Shown in pieces: positions 1 through 8,417 of a stretch of 48,235 bases of DNA. Source of the DNA: Nitrospirota bacterium (GTDB lineage Bacteria > Nitrospirota > RBG-16-64-22); NCBI GenBank assembly GCA_016195465.1, contig JACPZO010000015.1, positions 1 through 48,235 of the forward strand, in the 5' to 3' direction. The notes below the pieces were generated by a model that saw only the letters and a list, made by a program, of their open reading frames with translations, had not been told where the DNA came from and ran no database searches. Position 1 is the stretch's first letter; every line of letters begins with the position of its first letter. Position numbers and translations under genes: made by a program.

Positions 1-59
1 CAGGGGGAAGCATTGAACGGACTTGACAGGATACGCGAAGCAACTTCGCGTCAACGACC

Positions 60-134
60 CGAGGTAGGAGCCGTATGAGGTAATTCCTCACGTACGGATC
101 TGTGCGGGGGGCGCCCGGCAACGGGCGTCCCTAC
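60..134 (+). ncRNA. Group II intron 3' end: domain V (68-100) and domain VI (about 107-134); the rest of the intron lies upstream of the window
   Basis: GAGCCGTATGAGG-TAATT-CCTCACGTACGGATC folds as a domain V with the AGC triad and the 2-nt bulge. It is followed by a long stem with a GCAA tetraloop (GGGGGCGCCCG-GCAA-CGGGCGTCCCT) ending ..CCCTAC. Confidence 0.75.
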
Positions 135-312
135 CGCGAATTCTAATTGAGCAATTCGCTTGACAAGCAACAGGCCGGTCGAGAGGTAGAAAGGACAGAT
201 AGTCGTAAATAGAAACAACGTAGCCCTGAAGTCCCCGACAGGAAAGCCGGAAGAACCCGTTGTTGGGCCGTGCCTGCTGGGTGAACGCGGTTCTGTTGTC
301 CGGGAATGAGAC

Positions 313-1467
313 ATGAGAACTCGTCGGATCAAACGATGCGGCGCGGTTTTCTTCGCTTTGGCGGCCGCAACAGCGGTATGGTGGATTATCGCGGCTGGTC
401 CGATTACGGTCTATCGGACGGTTGTTTACAACTTTTCCGGCATTGATGACTACCGTATCTTTCCCCAGCGCCGCCTAACAGCTCCACAGCAACCATTTCG
501 ATTCCGCGAAGTCGGCAACGACGGGAACGCACCCTTCGCGGTCAGCTTTGGCAGCCGTCATGAAGTGCCTCTTTCGGAACTGCTATCCGCAACAGAGACG
601 GTCGCTTTTCTGATTGTGAAGAACGATGCAATTGTCTTCGAGAAGTACCTTCAAGGCTTCGATCGTGCGTCGCCATCCTTGTCGTTCTCGATGGCGAAGT
701 CACTCCTATCGGTATTGATAGGTTGCGCCATTGCTGACGGTTACCTGAAGTCGGTAGATCAGCCTGTGACCGATTTTGTCCCGGAACTGAAGGAGCAAGG
801 ATTTGCCTCGGTCACGCTGAAGCACCTTCTGCAAATGACTTCCGGCATTGACTACATGGAAAACGATTTTCCCCTAGGGTTACACGTTCGCTTCTACTAC
901 ACGAACCGACTCGAACCAGAGATCTTGAACCTCAGACTACGGGAACCACCCGGCACCCGATTTGTTTACAAGTCAGGCGATGCCTTCGTGTTGACGCTCG
1001 CTCTCAAGCGTGCACTCGGCGGCATGAGCATCACTCAGTACATGCAAGAACGCATCTGGAACCCGCTGGGTATGGAGGCCGACGGGGTGTGGAGCATCGA
1101 TCATGCGCCGGACGGTTTGGAGAAAACCAGTTGCTGCATCGCGGCCACCGCCCGGGACTTCGCCAAGTTCGGCCGCCTTTATTTGAACAAAGGAAGCTGG
1201 AACGGGCGACGCATCGTTCCGGAGGTCTGGGTGAGGGAATCCACTCGGAGCGATACGAGCCCCGGCAGCAACTGGAATTACCAGCACCTATGGTGGCTGG
1301 TCGCGCGCGACCGGCCCGACTTTATGGCGAATGGCCACCTCGGGCAGTTTCTGTACATCAACCCGTCCGCTGGAGTAGTCATCGTTCGCCTTGGCAAAAG
1401 CATGGGGGGGTTGAGTCGGGAGGAGTGGACGCAGGTCTTCATGTCGCTGTCGGACGGTATCCGATGA
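313..1467 (+). CDS. Serine hydrolase, class C beta-lactamase/esterase-like family
   Basis: 384 aa ORF with SMAKS (SxxK), hydrophobic N-terminus and YKSGDAF motif region; beta-lactamase-related fold signature. Confidence 0.8.
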   Translation: MRTRRIKRCGAVFFALAAATAVWWIIAAGPITVYRTVVYNFSGIDDYRIFPQRRLTAPQQPFRFREVGNDGNAPFAVSFGSRHEVPLSELLSATETVAFLIVKNDAIVFEKYLQGFDRASPSLSFSMAKSLLSVLIGCAIADGYLKSVDQPVTDFVPELKEQGFASVTLKHLLQMTSGIDYMENDFPLGLHVRFYYTNRLEPEILNLRLREPPGTRFVYKSGDAFVLTLALKRALGGMSITQYMQERIWNPLGMEADGVWSIDHAPDGLEKTSCCIAATARDFAKFGRLYLNKGSWNGRRIVPEVWVRESTRSDTSPGSNWNYQHLWWLVARDRPDFMANGHLGQFLYINPSAGVVIVRLGKSMGGLSREEWTQVFMSLSDGIR

Positions 1468-1513
1468 CGTTCGGGAAGAAATAGACGTCTCACCAATACC
1501 GTACCACTTCGCG

Positions 1514-1610
1514 GCCCAACACGGCGCACCACCCCGACTACCTACAGCTTCTACTCCAGGCATCGCTCCGGTTTTCGGCAGCGGGTAAGCGTGGTCGCTG
1601 GGCGTAACAG
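1514..1610 (+). other. Possible degenerate integron attC site after the serine hydrolase gene
   Basis: GCCCAAC (R''-like) + 7-nt spacer + ACCAC ... GTGGT + spacer ending GGGC + GTAACAG (imperfect R'). Confidence 0.28.
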
Positions 1611-1620
1611 GAGAAATCGC

Positions 1621-2169
1621 ATGGAGGTACTCAACGTACATCAGCGCGAGCTTGAAGCAGACCCGATACAAGTTGGCGCGCTCATTGATTCGCTTGCGTC
1701 GAAAGAAGATCGGTTATGGCCAAGACAAGCCTGGCCGCGCATGCAGTTCGACCGCGCGCTTGGGGTCGGCGCGAAGGGTGGACATGGCCCAATCGGGTAC
1801 TTTGTCGAGGAGTACACATCTGGCAATTCAATCAAGTTTCGCTTCACTCGCCCGGAAGGTTTCGATGGTCACCATATTTTCGAAATCACGAGCGGCCCCC
1901 AACAACCGGTTGTCTTGAGGCATACACTGAAAATGAATACTCACGGCCTCGCGGTCTTGTCATGGCCTTTGGTTTATCGGCCGTTGCATGACGCCCTGGT
2001 GGAGGACTCTCTTGCTGCGGCCCAGGCATCGCTCGGGCTGCCTCCGGCAACTCAACCCTGGTCACTTTGGGTAAGGATCCTTCGTTGGGCTGTTTCCGGC
2101 GGCAAGGCTCGTTCCCAGATTACGCCCAACAACTCGCCCAGGGGGACGCGCCAAGACCGACGCGCCTGA
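1621..2169 (+). CDS. Small SRPBCC/polyketide-cyclase-like hypothetical protein
   Basis: ORF MEVLNVHQRELEA...; SRPBCC-like pattern; stop codon lies inside the attC-like site, as is common for gene cassettes. Confidence 0.5.
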   Translation: MEVLNVHQRELEADPIQVGALIDSLASKEDRLWPRQAWPRMQFDRALGVGAKGGHGPIGYFVEEYTSGNSIKFRFTRPEGFDGHHIFEITSGPQQPVVLRHTLKMNTHGLAVLSWPLVYRPLHDALVEDSLAAAQASLGLPPATQPWSLWVRILRWAVSGGKARSQITPNNSPRGTRQDRRA

Positions 2170-2184
2170 GATCGGGCGTTGGGA
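2124..2184 (+). other. Integron attC-like recombination site
   Basis: R'' GCCCAAC (2124-2130), spacer AACTCGC, L''/L' CCCAGG...CCTGAG with inner CGCG/CGCG stem, spacer ATCGGGC, R' GTTGGGA (2178-2184). Overall layout closely matches textbook aadA-type attC (GCCTAACAATTCG...GGCGTTAGGC). Confidence 0.62.
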
Positions 2185-2206
2185 GGGGATCAAGGCGGGT
2201 AAATCA

Positions 2207-2764
2207 TTAGAGCACTTCCTTCAAGATGGTCTCGAAGGTATTCAAGAAGTTCCTGCCGTCCGAGGCGGAACCGAAGTCCTTCAGGCAGGCTCGGATGTGC
2301 CCAATGTCGATATTGCGGTTCTTGAGAAGGATGGACCGAACATCCTCCAAGTCCCTGGGCCGGCCGGCGAAGACCTTATGGATCACGAGGTCTTCCGGGG
2401 ACGCAAAACATACTTCTTGTCCCCCAATCTTGACAATCCGGCCGCGGCCTATGGCTTCCCTTTCGTACGGCGTGAAGGAAAAGATGAAATCCACGCGGAT
2501 TCCGGTTATGTCGTCGAGCGTGGGGAGCACCATCGTTTCCTGGACAAAGGCTGATGGGTTTTCGGGAAGGGGTCGCAAAGAAAGTTCCCGGACCAGCGAT
2601 AAGACCTCGTGGGCCCGGCTTGGCTCGAGTCCGAGCGTTACGTCGATGTCCCGCGTGAGGCGAGGCTCACCGTAGATCAGGACCGCTTGGCCGCCGATAA
2701 TCATGTACGGCACGCGGTGATCGCGCAACGACTTGCCTAGCTTGGCGAGGATTTCCTCGAACAT
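2207..2764 (-). CDS. Nucleotidyltransferase (AbiEii/MNT-like fold)
   Basis: MFEEILAKLGKSLRDHRVPYMIIGGQAVLIYGEPRLTRDIDVTLGL: GGxA + TxDIDV nucleotidyltransferase motif. Confidence 0.75.
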   Translation of the reverse strand: MFEEILAKLGKSLRDHRVPYMIIGGQAVLIYGEPRLTRDIDVTLGLEPSRAHEVLSLVRELSLRPLPENPSAFVQETMVLPTLDDITGIRVDFIFSFTPYEREAIGRGRIVKIGGQEVCFASPEDLVIHKVFAGRPRDLEDVRSILLKNRNIDIGHIRACLKDFGSASDGRNFLNTFETILKEVL

Positions 2765-2958
2765 GAATTTAGGATCGAAGCCAGGCGTATGTCGGTTTCG
2801 ATCCCCTCCATGGGGTCGCTGGGCGGGAGCACGCCGAGCGCCACGCCTTCGCGCCACATCGCGTCGACAAGGGCGAAGGCCCGGCGGGCGTCCAACCTCC
2901 CTTCGGTGCGTGAGAGGCGGTCTTCGAACTCATTCAGCGCCCGGGGATTTTCGATCAC
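2737..2958 (-). CDS. Small protein encoded immediately upstream of and overlapping the nucleotidyltransferase gene
   Basis: 73 aa ORF (MIENPRALNEFEDRLSRTEGRLDARRAFALVDAMWREGVALGVLP), overlapping the start of the NTase gene. Confidence 0.55.
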   Translation of the reverse strand: MIENPRALNEFEDRLSRTEGRLDARRAFALVDAMWREGVALGVLPPSDPMEGIETDIRLASILNSCSRKSSPS

Positions 2959-3071
2959 GGTTCGTCTTCCCCTTCCGTCGGAACTGCCGGCAGGTTATTC
3001 TTCACATTCTACCATGTCGGCGAGTGCGCTCGTAACTTTCTGCGCCCGCAGGGTCCGGACAACGGAGACGG

Positions 3072-3127
3072 TGAAGAACCCCGCCTTTCAAGGCAAGGCG
3101 GGGATTCTCCGACCTCTGCGGTTCAGC
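3072..3127. repeat. Dispersed element family II, internally deleted copy
   Basis: GAAGAACCCCGCC..GGCGGGGATTCTCCGACCTCT directly joined to GCGGTTCAG; the middle of the full-length copies is missing. Confidence 0.65.
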
Positions 3128-3388
3128 GCAAGACCTTGACCATCTGCTCGTGCGGAACGCGCGACCGGGGCAGGGGGTGCTCGGCCGGATAGCCGACGGG
3201 GACGAGCGCGACGGGGCGAAGATCGTCCGGGATGTCGAGAAGAGCGCGCACGGGCTCCTCGTCGAACGAGCCGACCCAGACTCCGCCGAGTCCCCTCGCG
3301 TGGGCGGCCAGGAGAAGGTTCTGGACGCTCGGGGACTGGAGGTTCCCCCGCTCGGCGCCCATCGGAGGGCCTCGACGAGGTCGTCCAT
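3120..3388 (-). pseudogene. Nitroreductase-family remnant (N-terminal stub fused out of frame to C-terminal half)
   Basis: MDDLVEALRWAPSGG in one frame, then NLQSPSVQNLLLAAHARGLGGVWVGSF..VPHEQMVKVLR* in another; the central nitroreductase region is absent. Confidence 0.6.
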
Positions 3389-3431
3389 CTGCCTTTAGCT
3401 GGGTATGGGGAGGCAGGCCCCCGACTACGGG

Positions 3432-4220
3432 TCAGGCCTCGGCGGGTTTCTTTCGGCCGAAGAGGCGGGCGGAGATGATGCCGATCTCGTAGAGGATGAT
3501 GAGCGGGCCGGCCATGAGCGTCTGGTTGAACACGTCCGGCGTCGGCGTCAGGATCGCTCCGATGATGAAGGCGAGGAGGACGGCGTACTTGCGGTTCCGG
3601 GCCAGGAAAGCCGGTGTCGTGAGGCCCATCCGCGCCATGAGCGTAATGACGAGCGGGAGTTCGAAGATCAGGCCGAAGGCCAGGAGGAACTTGACGCAGA
3701 AGTCGACGTACTCCCCGACGGTCAGGATCGGCTTCAGGTTCTCGTCGAACGAGACGAGGAAGTTCAGGGCGAAGGGGAGGACGACCTTGTAGCAGAAGGC
3801 GAGGCCGAGAGCGAAGAACAGGGTCGAAAGGACGACGAAGGGGAGGGCGTAGTGCCGCTCGCCGGGGAGAAGGCCGGGGGCGATGAACCGCCAGACTTCG
3901 AAGAGAATGACCGGGACCGACAGGAACAGCGCGGCGAAGAAGGCCAGCTTCAGGTGCGTCCAGAATGGCTCGGTCGGCGTGTGGAAGTAGAGCGTAAGAG
4001 GCTCCGGACGGGCCTTCGCCTGGACGTACGGCGGAACGCGCTCGAAGACGTACGTCGTGTTGAGCGGCGCCTGGACCAGTTGGAGGATGAAGTGCGACTG
4101 GTTGAACGTGACGACCATGGCGATCCCCACGGCGACGATCGAGACGAGAAGCCGCTTCCGGAGCTCTTCGAGATGAGCGGTGAGGGGCATCCGCTCCTGG
4201 CCGTTTTCTTCCTCAGCCAC
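3432..4220 (-). CDS. tatC: Sec-independent protein translocase TatC
   Basis: [17 protein letters not shown]... and multiple TM helices; adjacent to TatB-like gene. Confidence 0.93.
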   Translation of the reverse strand: MAEEENGQERMPLTAHLEELRKRLLVSIVAVGIAMVVTFNQSHFILQLVQAPLNTTYVFERVPPYVQAKARPEPLTLYFHTPTEPFWTHLKLAFFAALFLSVPVILFEVWRFIAPGLLPGERHYALPFVVLSTLFFALGLAFCYKVVLPFALNFLVSFDENLKPILTVGEYVDFCVKFLLAFGLIFELPLVITLMARMGLTTPAFLARNRKYAVLLAFIIGAILTPTPDVFNQTLMAGPLIILYEIGIISARLFGRKKPAEA

Positions 4221-4572
4221 CTTGCGGACCTCCAGCCGGCCGGCCTTTCGGCGCGTTTTCTGCCGGGGCGGGCTCGCCGGCTTTCGCTTCCTTCTCGACG
4301 GGCGATTCCACGGCCGACGTGATCTGGCGGGCGGTGTCCTCCGCGGCTTTCTTCGTTTCCTCCAGGTACTTCTCGATGTCGGCTTTCTCCTCTTCGAGAC
4401 GGATCTGCTTGATCTCTTCGTCGATCGTCTCCTTGACCTCCTGCGTGGCCCGCTTGAACTCCGCGAACCCCTTCCCCACGGCGCGGGCGAGGTCCGGGAG
4501 TTTCTTCGGGCCGAAGACCAGAAGGGCGATGACGAAGATGACGATCAGCTCGGGGACACCGATTCCGAACAC
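4213..4572 (-). CDS. tatB: Twin-arginine translocase TatA/TatB-family subunit
   Basis: [42 protein letters not shown]. Confidence 0.87.
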   Translation of the reverse strand: MFGIGVPELIVIFVIALLVFGPKKLPDLARAVGKGFAEFKRATQEVKETIDEEIKQIRLEEEKADIEKYLEETKKAAEDTARQITSAVESPVEKEAKAGEPAPAENAPKGRPAGGPQGG

Positions 4573-4593
4573 AGAGATTCTCCGGAATTAAAC

Positions 4594-4623
4594 AGGCACC
4601 CCCGGGTCCGTCCGGGGGTGCCT
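4594..4623 (-). terminator. Strong hairpin between the OmpA-family gene and tatB
   Basis: AGGCACCCCCGG-N6-CCGGGGGTGCCT, followed on the minus strand by TGTTTAATT. Confidence 0.6.
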
Positions 4624-4655
4624 GACGAAAAAGCCGGCCGCGCGAAGGTCTTCCG

Positions 4656-5933
4656 CTATTGCGTCTTTACGGTGAAATGGGCGCGGCGATTCTTGGCCCG
4701 GTTCGCCTCCACGTCGTTGGGATAGGCCGGCTTCTCTTCGCCGTAGGAGATCGTCGAGAGCCGGTCGGCGGGGATGCCCAGGAGGACGAGATAGTTGTAA
4801 ACGCTCCGGGCGCGGCGGTCTCCCAGGGCGAGGTTGTATTCCGTCGTTCCGATGTCGCACGTGTGGCCTTCGACGACGATCGCCACGCCGGGGTTCTTCT
4901 TGAGCTCCTCGGCGGCCCGGTCGAGGATCTTCTTCCCTTCGGGACGAAGCGCGGCGCGGTCGAAGTCGAAGTGGACGTCCTCCAGGGCCGCCACGAGGCT
5001 CGCGGGGACGGCGGCAGGGACGGGGGCAGGTGCGGCGGGGGCCGCGGCCGCGGGAGCGGCAGGTGCGGCCGGCGCCGCGGGCGGCGCGGCTTCGGCTTTC
5101 TTGACGCCGAACAGGAAGGCGACGCCCGCCGTCAGCCCCCAGTCGGGAGAACTGCTCGTGAACGCCCGGCTGGCGCCGAAGTGGGCGACGACCTTGTCCG
5201 TGACGTAACGAAGGCCCGCGCGTCCCTCGATCTGCCGGGAGGCGGCGTGGTCCGGGTTGCGGTCGGAATTTCCCGCGACTTCCGCCAAGCCCTGGAGCTT
5301 TCCGCCAGCGGGGAAGGCGAGGCCGACGCCGTACGTCACCTCGTTGTCCCTCTTGAACTCGGAAGGCTCGCCGACGACGGTGTAGCCGACGTTCACGTTC
5401 GTCTCGACGGTCCCCAGGGTCTTCGTGAGAAGGAGCTTCGCGCCGTAGTCGGTCTTCTTGGTCCCGATCCCCTTGTCCTTGCTCGCCGTGGGCGCGGCCA
5501 CGAACCCGAGGACCCCGAGTCCCGGCCTGCCGGCGGCCTCATCGAGGAAGCGGTACCGAACGCCGACCGTGAGGTCGTCGAGCCCCGCCTTGTTCGTCTT
5601 CGACTTGTCGGCTTCCCAGAACGTGAACGGGACATTGGCCTCGATCTGGAGGTTGTTTCTGATTCCGTAGGCCAGGGGGACGTAGAACGTGTTCTGGTCC
5701 AGGTCGTCCCCACCGCCTTCCGTAATCGCCTCGCTTCCATACCAGCCCAAGCCGACGCCGAAGGCTCCCTGGGGGAGAGTCCGGGTCCCGATGACCGTGA
5801 AGATTCCAGTGTCGCCCACCGGCTTGTGACCCCAAGCCTCGGCCTGAGGCGCGGCCGCCGAGGCCGAGACTGGCACAAGAAAGACGACGAGCATCGCGGC
5901 GAGGACTCCCGTCAACCAGGGTCGAGCGTTCAT
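4656..5933 (-). CDS. Outer-membrane beta-barrel protein with C-terminal OmpA/Pal-like peptidoglycan-binding domain
   Basis: Signal peptide, beta-barrel-like repeats, Ala/Pro linker, VHFDFDRAALRPEGKKILDRAAEELKKNPG..VEGHTCDIGTTEYNLALGDRRA. Confidence 0.85.
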   Translation of the reverse strand: MNARPWLTGVLAAMLVVFLVPVSASAAAPQAEAWGHKPVGDTGIFTVIGTRTLPQGAFGVGLGWYGSEAITEGGGDDLDQNTFYVPLAYGIRNNLQIEANVPFTFWEADKSKTNKAGLDDLTVGVRYRFLDEAAGRPGLGVLGFVAAPTASKDKGIGTKKTDYGAKLLLTKTLGTVETNVNVGYTVVGEPSEFKRDNEVTYGVGLAFPAGGKLQGLAEVAGNSDRNPDHAASRQIEGRAGLRYVTDKVVAHFGASRAFTSSSPDWGLTAGVAFLFGVKKAEAAPPAAPAAPAAPAAAAPAAPAPVPAAVPASLVAALEDVHFDFDRAALRPEGKKILDRAAEELKKNPGVAIVVEGHTCDIGTTEYNLALGDRRARSVYNYLVLLGIPADRLSTISYGEEKPAYPNDVEANRAKNRRAHFTVKTQ

Positions 5934-6109
5934 CTCATCCTCCTTGTCGGCTCCTCCCCGAACGGCTCGCGGGAGGAGAAGGGCTAAGGCGTTCCTGTCT
6001 CAAGTCGAAATCGTCGGCTGGGACCGGCGGGGCGGACCGAAAAACGGTTGGGATAATAACAACGCGGGAGAAAGGGGTCAAGCGGTTTGGGAGGTTCGGT
6101 TTTTCCAGG

Positions 6110-6143
6110 GAATTGGAAATTGTAAATTTGAAATTGTAAAGTG
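6110..6143. repeat. AT-rich intergenic micro-repeat (AATTGGAAATTGTAAATTTGAAATTGTAAA)
   Basis: Iterated AAATTG/TTGTAAA units; similar tracts at 15890, 37416, 46076 and 46164. Confidence 0.6.
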
Positions 6144-6202
6144 AATAGACAGGGGGAGGCCAGCCCTCGGCCGGGACTCCCCCTATCGACCCGCGGTTTG
6201 CG

Positions 6203-6682
6203 TTACTTCGCGGCCGGAGCCGGAGCAGGGGCCGGAGCGGCCTCCTTCTTCTCCTCCTTCTTGGCAGGAGCGGCCTTCACTTCGACGGAGCTGGCCACGT
6301 TCTTGCCATCCTTCTCGGAGTACTTGGCCGTGACCTTGTCCCCTTCCTTGACGTCGCCGATGCCCTTGACGCCCTTGAACTTCGTCTTGTCGGTGCAGGT
6401 GAGGACGACTTCCTTCTCCTCCTTCTTCACCTTCTTGACGACGGTCAGGGTGCTGGCCTTGGCGTCGACCGCCTTGACCGAGCCAATGACCGTGTGGGCC
6501 TTGGCGGCCTTCTTCTCGGCCTTGGCAGGCTCGCCCGGATGCTCGGCCTTCTTCTCGGCGGCCGGAGCGGCGGCGGGCTTCGTCTCGGCCTTCTTCTCCT
6601 CGGCCTTCTTCTCCTGAGCGAAGGCAACCGTGGAGACGGCGACGAACGCGAATGCCATTGCGATTGCGAAGATCTTCTTCAT
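6203..6682 (-). CDS. Secreted Ala/Lys/Glu-rich hypothetical protein with small beta domain
   Basis: Signal peptide MKKIFAIAMAFAFVAVSTVAFA, low-complexity segment, then IGSVKAVDAKASTLTVVKKV..VKEGDKVTAKYSEKDGK. Confidence 0.6.
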   Translation of the reverse strand: MKKIFAIAMAFAFVAVSTVAFAQEKKAEEKKAETKPAAAPAAEKKAEHPGEPAKAEKKAAKAHTVIGSVKAVDAKASTLTVVKKVKKEEKEVVLTCTDKTKFKGVKGIGDVKEGDKVTAKYSEKDGKNVASSVEVKAAPAKKEEKKEAAPAPAPAPAAK

Positions 6683-6921
6683 GTTGGATTCACCTCCTTC
6701 CAGATGGGATCGAAAAAATCAGTTCGGATGGACGGTAAGCAACTCCATTGCCACAGCTACGGATTGTAAGATTCGGTTAGTTGTTGAATTATTTCAAATT
6801 GTTACGAGGGCTGCTTGCCTGGTCGGTGATGACGTATCTGACGATTTCTTTCGGAGACCGCACGATTTCGTGCAACCCGCCGCACGAACTGGGGTGTTTG
6901 GCGGGTTGCGAAAAAGTCTTT

Positions 6922-7034
6922 TCCCTTCTCCCTCCGGGAGAAGGCCAGGATGAGGGGGATATTTAAAACAAATGTTTATGAAAGTGAGATCGCCCTCACC
7001 CCAACCCTCTCCCATGAGGAGAGGGGGCAAAAGG
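6922..7034. repeat. Pair of inverted REP-like palindromic motifs
   Basis: CCCTTCTCCCTCCGGGAGAAGGCCAGGATGAGGG and, inverted, CCCTCACCCCAACCCTCTCCCATGAGGAGAGGG. Confidence 0.55.
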
Positions 7035-7049
7035 GGGTTCAGCAACCCT

Positions 7050-8417
7050 TTAGGGCTCTTTCTTGATGGCGAATTTTTCCAGCCGGTATTGAAGGGTCCT
7101 GTAACTCATGCCGAGAAGACGGGCGGCCCGGGCCACGACGCCGTCCGACTTCCTGAGGGCCTTGAGGATGATCTCGCGCTCGAACTCTTCGAAGGAGAAT
7201 CCCTCGTCGGGAATCTCGAAGTCAACCTGTTCGATCGAGAGCGGGCGGTCCCGGATCTCGGCGGGAAGGTCCTTGAGGTCGATCCAGTCGCCCGCGGAAA
7301 GGACGACCGCCCGTTCGATCGCCGACTGGAGCTGGCGGACATTTCCCGGCCACGGGAACCGGACGAGCCGCTCCATGGCGGCGGGCGTGATCCCGAGGAT
7401 CCCGCGGATCGGGCTCTCGCGGTTGTGCCGGGCGAGGAAGTGCTCGGCCAGCTCGGGAATGTCGGTCGTTCGATCTCGCAAAGGCGGAAGGGGAATGACA
7501 AGCCCGCACAGGCGGTAGTAGAGGTCGGCGCGGAACCTTCCGGTCTGCACGTCACGCTCGAGGTTGCGGTTCGTGGCCGCGAGGATGCGCACGTCCACCG
7601 TGAGCGCCGTGTTTCCGCCGACCCGCCGCACCTCCTTTTCCTGGAGGACGCGAAGGATCTTCGCCTGCATCGGCAGGGGCATCTCTCCGATCTCGTCCAG
7701 CAGAACGGTTCCCCCCTGCGCGGCCTCGAAGAGGCCCGGATGGGCGGCCGTCGCGCCCGTGAAGGCTCCCCGTTCGTACCCGAACAGCTCGCTTTCGAGG
7801 AGCGTCTCGGGGATCGCCGCGCAGTTGATGACCCGGAACGGGGCGGTCCGCCGCGGCGAGGCGAAGTGGAGGGCGCGGGCCACGATCTCCTTCCCCGTTC
7901 CCGATTCCCCCGCGATGAGGACGGTGGAGGAGGTGGGAGCCAAGCGCCTGATCATCTGGCGGACCTCGTCCATCCGGCCGGACGAGCCGACCAGGTTCTC
8001 GATCCGGAAACGGTCCTCGAGTTCTTCCTTGAGGCGGCGGTTCTCGCGGACGAGGCTGACGCGGTCGGCGGCGCGCCGGACGGTCATCAGGAGGGCATCC
8101 CGGTCGATCGGTTTGGTCAGGTAGTCGAAGGCCCCCTTCTTCATCGCCTCCACGGCGGAGGCGATCGTGCCGTGGGCGGTCATCATGATGACGCAGGCAG
8201 AGGGGTCTTCGCGGATCAGCGCGTCGAGAAGGGCGTCCCCGGCCAGATCGGGCATCTTGAGGTCCGTGAGGACGACGTCGAAGGAATCGCGCCGGTACGC
8301 CTTGAGGGCTTCGCGTCCGCCGCCGGCCGTCTCGACGCGGTACCCCTCGCCCTCGAGGATGACGCCCACGATCTCCCTCTGCGGGGGATCGTCGTCAACG
8401 ACGAGAATCGACGGCAT
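7050..8417 (-). CDS. Sigma54-dependent NtrC-family response regulator
   Basis: Receiver domain, GESGTGKE Walker A, GAFTGA motif, C-terminal Fis-type HTH. Confidence 0.95.
   Translation of the reverse strand: MPSILVVDDDPPQREIVGVILEGEGYRVETAGGGREALKAYRRDSFDVVLTDLKMPDLAGDALLDALIREDPSACVIMMTAHGTIASAVEAMKKGAFDYLTKPIDRDALLMTVRRAADRVSLVRENRRLKEELEDRFRIENLVGSSGRMDEVRQMIRRLAPTSSTVLIAGESGTGKEIVARALHFASPRRTAPFRVINCAAIPETLLESELFGYERGAFTGATAAHPGLFEAAQGGTVLLDEIGEMPLPMQAKILRVLQEKEVRRVGGNTALTVDVRILAATNRNLERDVQTGRFRADLYYRLCGLVIPLPPLRDRTTDIPELAEHFLARHNRESPIRGILGITPAAMERLVRFPWPGNVRQLQSAIERAVVLSAGDWIDLKDLPAEIRDRPLSIEQVDFEIPDEGFSFEEFEREIILKALRKSDGVVARAARLLGMSYRTLQYRLEKFAIKKEP

Noticed and set aside
240-320. GTTGGGC at about 262 as a first attC R' site
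   Set aside because: No matching RYYYAAC partner or L''/L' stem found in the preceding 100 bp within the window.
4659-5987. 442 aa plus-strand ORF opposite the OmpA-family gene
   Set aside because: Antisense shadow ORF caused by high G+C; Arg/Gly/Asp/Glu-biased composition and no recognisable domain, while the opposite strand encodes a clear protein.
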